NCBI GenBank assembly: GCA_032718475.1
Contig: JAUCBJ010001515.1
Coordinates: forward strand, 1-53,535
Direction: 5' to 3'
DNA from: Nemertoderma westbladi
Taxonomy: Eukaryota > Xenacoelomorpha > Nemertodermatida > Nemertodermatidae
Length of the DNA stretch: 53,535 nt
The number at the start of each line of letters is the position of its first letter. The stretch's first letter is position 1. Made by a program: the position numbers and the translations under genes. Shown here piece by piece: positions 51,884-53,535 of the stretch. Under the pieces are notes generated by a model. It saw only the letters and a list, made by a program, of their open reading frames with translations. It was not told the DNA's origin and did not search any database.

Positions 51884-53535
51884 AGAGCCGAAACCAATTG
51901 AAACTGTTGAAATGGTTGTCAATGACGGCCGAAGATATTCAATATTCTATCTTATGCAATCTCAAATATTCAATTCGGTACTGTACCTTCAATTCAATAT
52001 TCAATCTTAGTATTATTACTGTGCTTCTTTTATTTAATAATGTGATTAGATAAAAAAAATAAATTAATTAAATATAATTCATCTGTTAATTATTACAAAA
52101 AATCCAAAATTATATTAACTTTTATATAGTTTTGAATTGAATGTTTCGAAATCAATAGTCATTCAATGAACTTAAACAGCAGTGTCATATATCGCGTATC
52201 CCTTGGTTTAATCACTATTCTTTATTCAAGTATAACTGAGTCCTGGCCCACCGCGGGTGGAGGGTGACCTCCACTGATAATTTAAAATTGTAACTCATTC
52301 AATCTTTGTCTAAATTATACCAAACTTGGTAAACATGTAATCTTGTCTATTGGCTAAAATAAACACAACTACTTGCTAAAATTTCCCCTATAATGTTTTT
52401 TCCTATAGAACAGGATGCAGTTTTATTTTAGTAGTAAACAAGCTGTTATTTGCGTCGATTTTCACCTGGAGAGGGAAGAATATTGATTGCCCCTACCTGC
52501 AGTTAAGTGAAAATATTTCGGCACCATTTAATTTTATTATCACGGCCGCGCACCAATCGAAATTAAATGGAAATTAAATTCGTCCAAATGGTCAATAATG
52601 TATTTGAGTTTTTCACCAAACCAAAATGTAAATAAAAACTTTCCTCGCTATTTTAGCCAGAGAATACACAGAATGGGCAAAGCATGACAAATTATTTTAA
52701 GTACGCACCCCCAAGAACTATACTCCCCAGTGAAAATGTTAAGTCATTTAGCGACCATAAAAAGGACACATGCAGAAGATGATCCCCGGCTATTCACTTT
52801 ACAATATTCATGCCGAAATACTGTAAAAACTTACCTGCCCCCCCCCCCCCCCCCCCCCTTGTGGGGTTCGAACACACAAACTCTGGAGCCACACAGAAGG
52901 TCGTGTTACGAATTCAAGGAGAGGTGAGTCCTTTGGTCGTTTAGATCCTGCGTCATTACGTTTAGTGGTGTCATATCCTGGTGTCGTTAAGAGAAAATGG
53001 CAGATGACAGAGACACGTTTACTCTAACCAAAACAATAAGCGATTCAATTCAAGTATATTTAATCATTTAAAATGATATTCAGTTAATGAGTGTAAATAA
53101 CACTGGTTTCAGTTTTATTTTTGCCAAGTTTTAAAATACAGTGCTGTAGATATAAAACCCACTTCATTACGCATGAATAAGGACGCCATAACCTAAGGAC
53201 GCAGGAGCCAATAACCACTCTCAGGATTTAAAGATGCGTTGCTGTAAGAGGCTATTTATTGGTGCTGCTTTTCATTTCTACTGTGTTCGCCTGTTTACAA
53301 TCTAGTGTGTTCTGTTTTGTTCTGTAAAAAGAAACTATCCCATCCGAATAATTGTGAGACTGCATACTGTAAGCGTAGTGGACCATTTTACATCGAGAAC
53401 AAAGTTACAAAGTTATCAAAAAAGTTAACAATTTTTCCCACTTCGCAAATTCGCATACACCACCACTCCCCCCCCCCCTCCCCGTATTTTTAAAAGATAA
53501 TACTTCAAAAATTGCAATTGAACAGTGGCATTAAC
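51884..53535. other. Non-coding tail of the window
   Basis: AT-rich sequence with no supported gene. It contains 21 C at 52838-52858 followed by GTGGGGTTCGAACACACAAA, which has a B-box-like core but no A-box partner. It also contains a copy of the dispersed motif (52976-53041, ending CTAACCAAAACAATAAG) and a shorter C run at 53468-53478. Confidence 0.5.

Overview
This is a gene-poor, AT-rich, repeat-dense piece of an animal nuclear genome, probably a marine or otherwise non-vertebrate metazoan. The basis is a spliced three-exon SKP1 gene with standard GT/AG introns, together with animal-type transposable elements (BEL/Pao LTR retrotransposon, several LINE families, Helitron, TIR elements, tRNA-derived SINEs). 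There are no bacterial operons. The species cannot be named from the sequence. Short palindromes such as TACCGGTA and TAGGCCTA and long poly-G/C runs are frequent.

Layout. 1-7.7 kb: a decayed LINE 3' end split by a TIR element whose arms are an inverted minisatellite (643-1932), a poly-C/poly-G palindrome, two head-on SINEs and a 981-bp TIR element with a TAA target duplication. 7.8-13.0 kb: SKP1 on the minus strand, the only host gene I can support. Its 4.1-kb second intron carries a hAT-like element with an 8-bp duplication and a foldback element. 13.2-17.5 kb: a decayed LINE reverse transcriptase, a small MITE and a 3.1-kb TIR element. 18.2-29.1 kb: a nest of five TIR elements, one inside the next (A > B > C > D > E), with a second copy of A also inside B. 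Each level can be delimited by its own terminal repeats and target-site duplication, and the core is a 1.7-kb decamer satellite. 29.7-30.7 kb: a 5'-truncated LINE with a 14-bp target duplication. 31.0-44.5 kb: a BEL/Pao LTR retrotransposon on the minus strand with a GTGAC duplication and LTRs about 2% apart by eye. It has a long gag, zinc knuckles, a protease-type region and an integrase N-terminal remnant, but no recognisable reverse transcriptase and an unassigned extra ORF near its 3' LTR. Its 3' LTR is split by a 1.3-kb insertion. 45.1-49.7 kb: a non-autonomous Helitron (5' TC, 3' hairpin and CTAG, A^T insertion) carrying a 52-bp satellite. 49.7-53.5 kb: fragments, including a tRNA-like sequence, poly-G/C tracts and a retroelement-like ORF remnant.

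The recurring theme is that non-autonomous elements build their termini from arrays of a short family-specific motif, often palindromic or present in both orientations, and repeatedly insert into one another. I see no intact transposase, Rep/helicase or reverse transcriptase, so mobility would depend on proteins encoded elsewhere. Coordinates of exons and of elements with target duplications were read base by base. Boundaries described as approximate were judged by eye.
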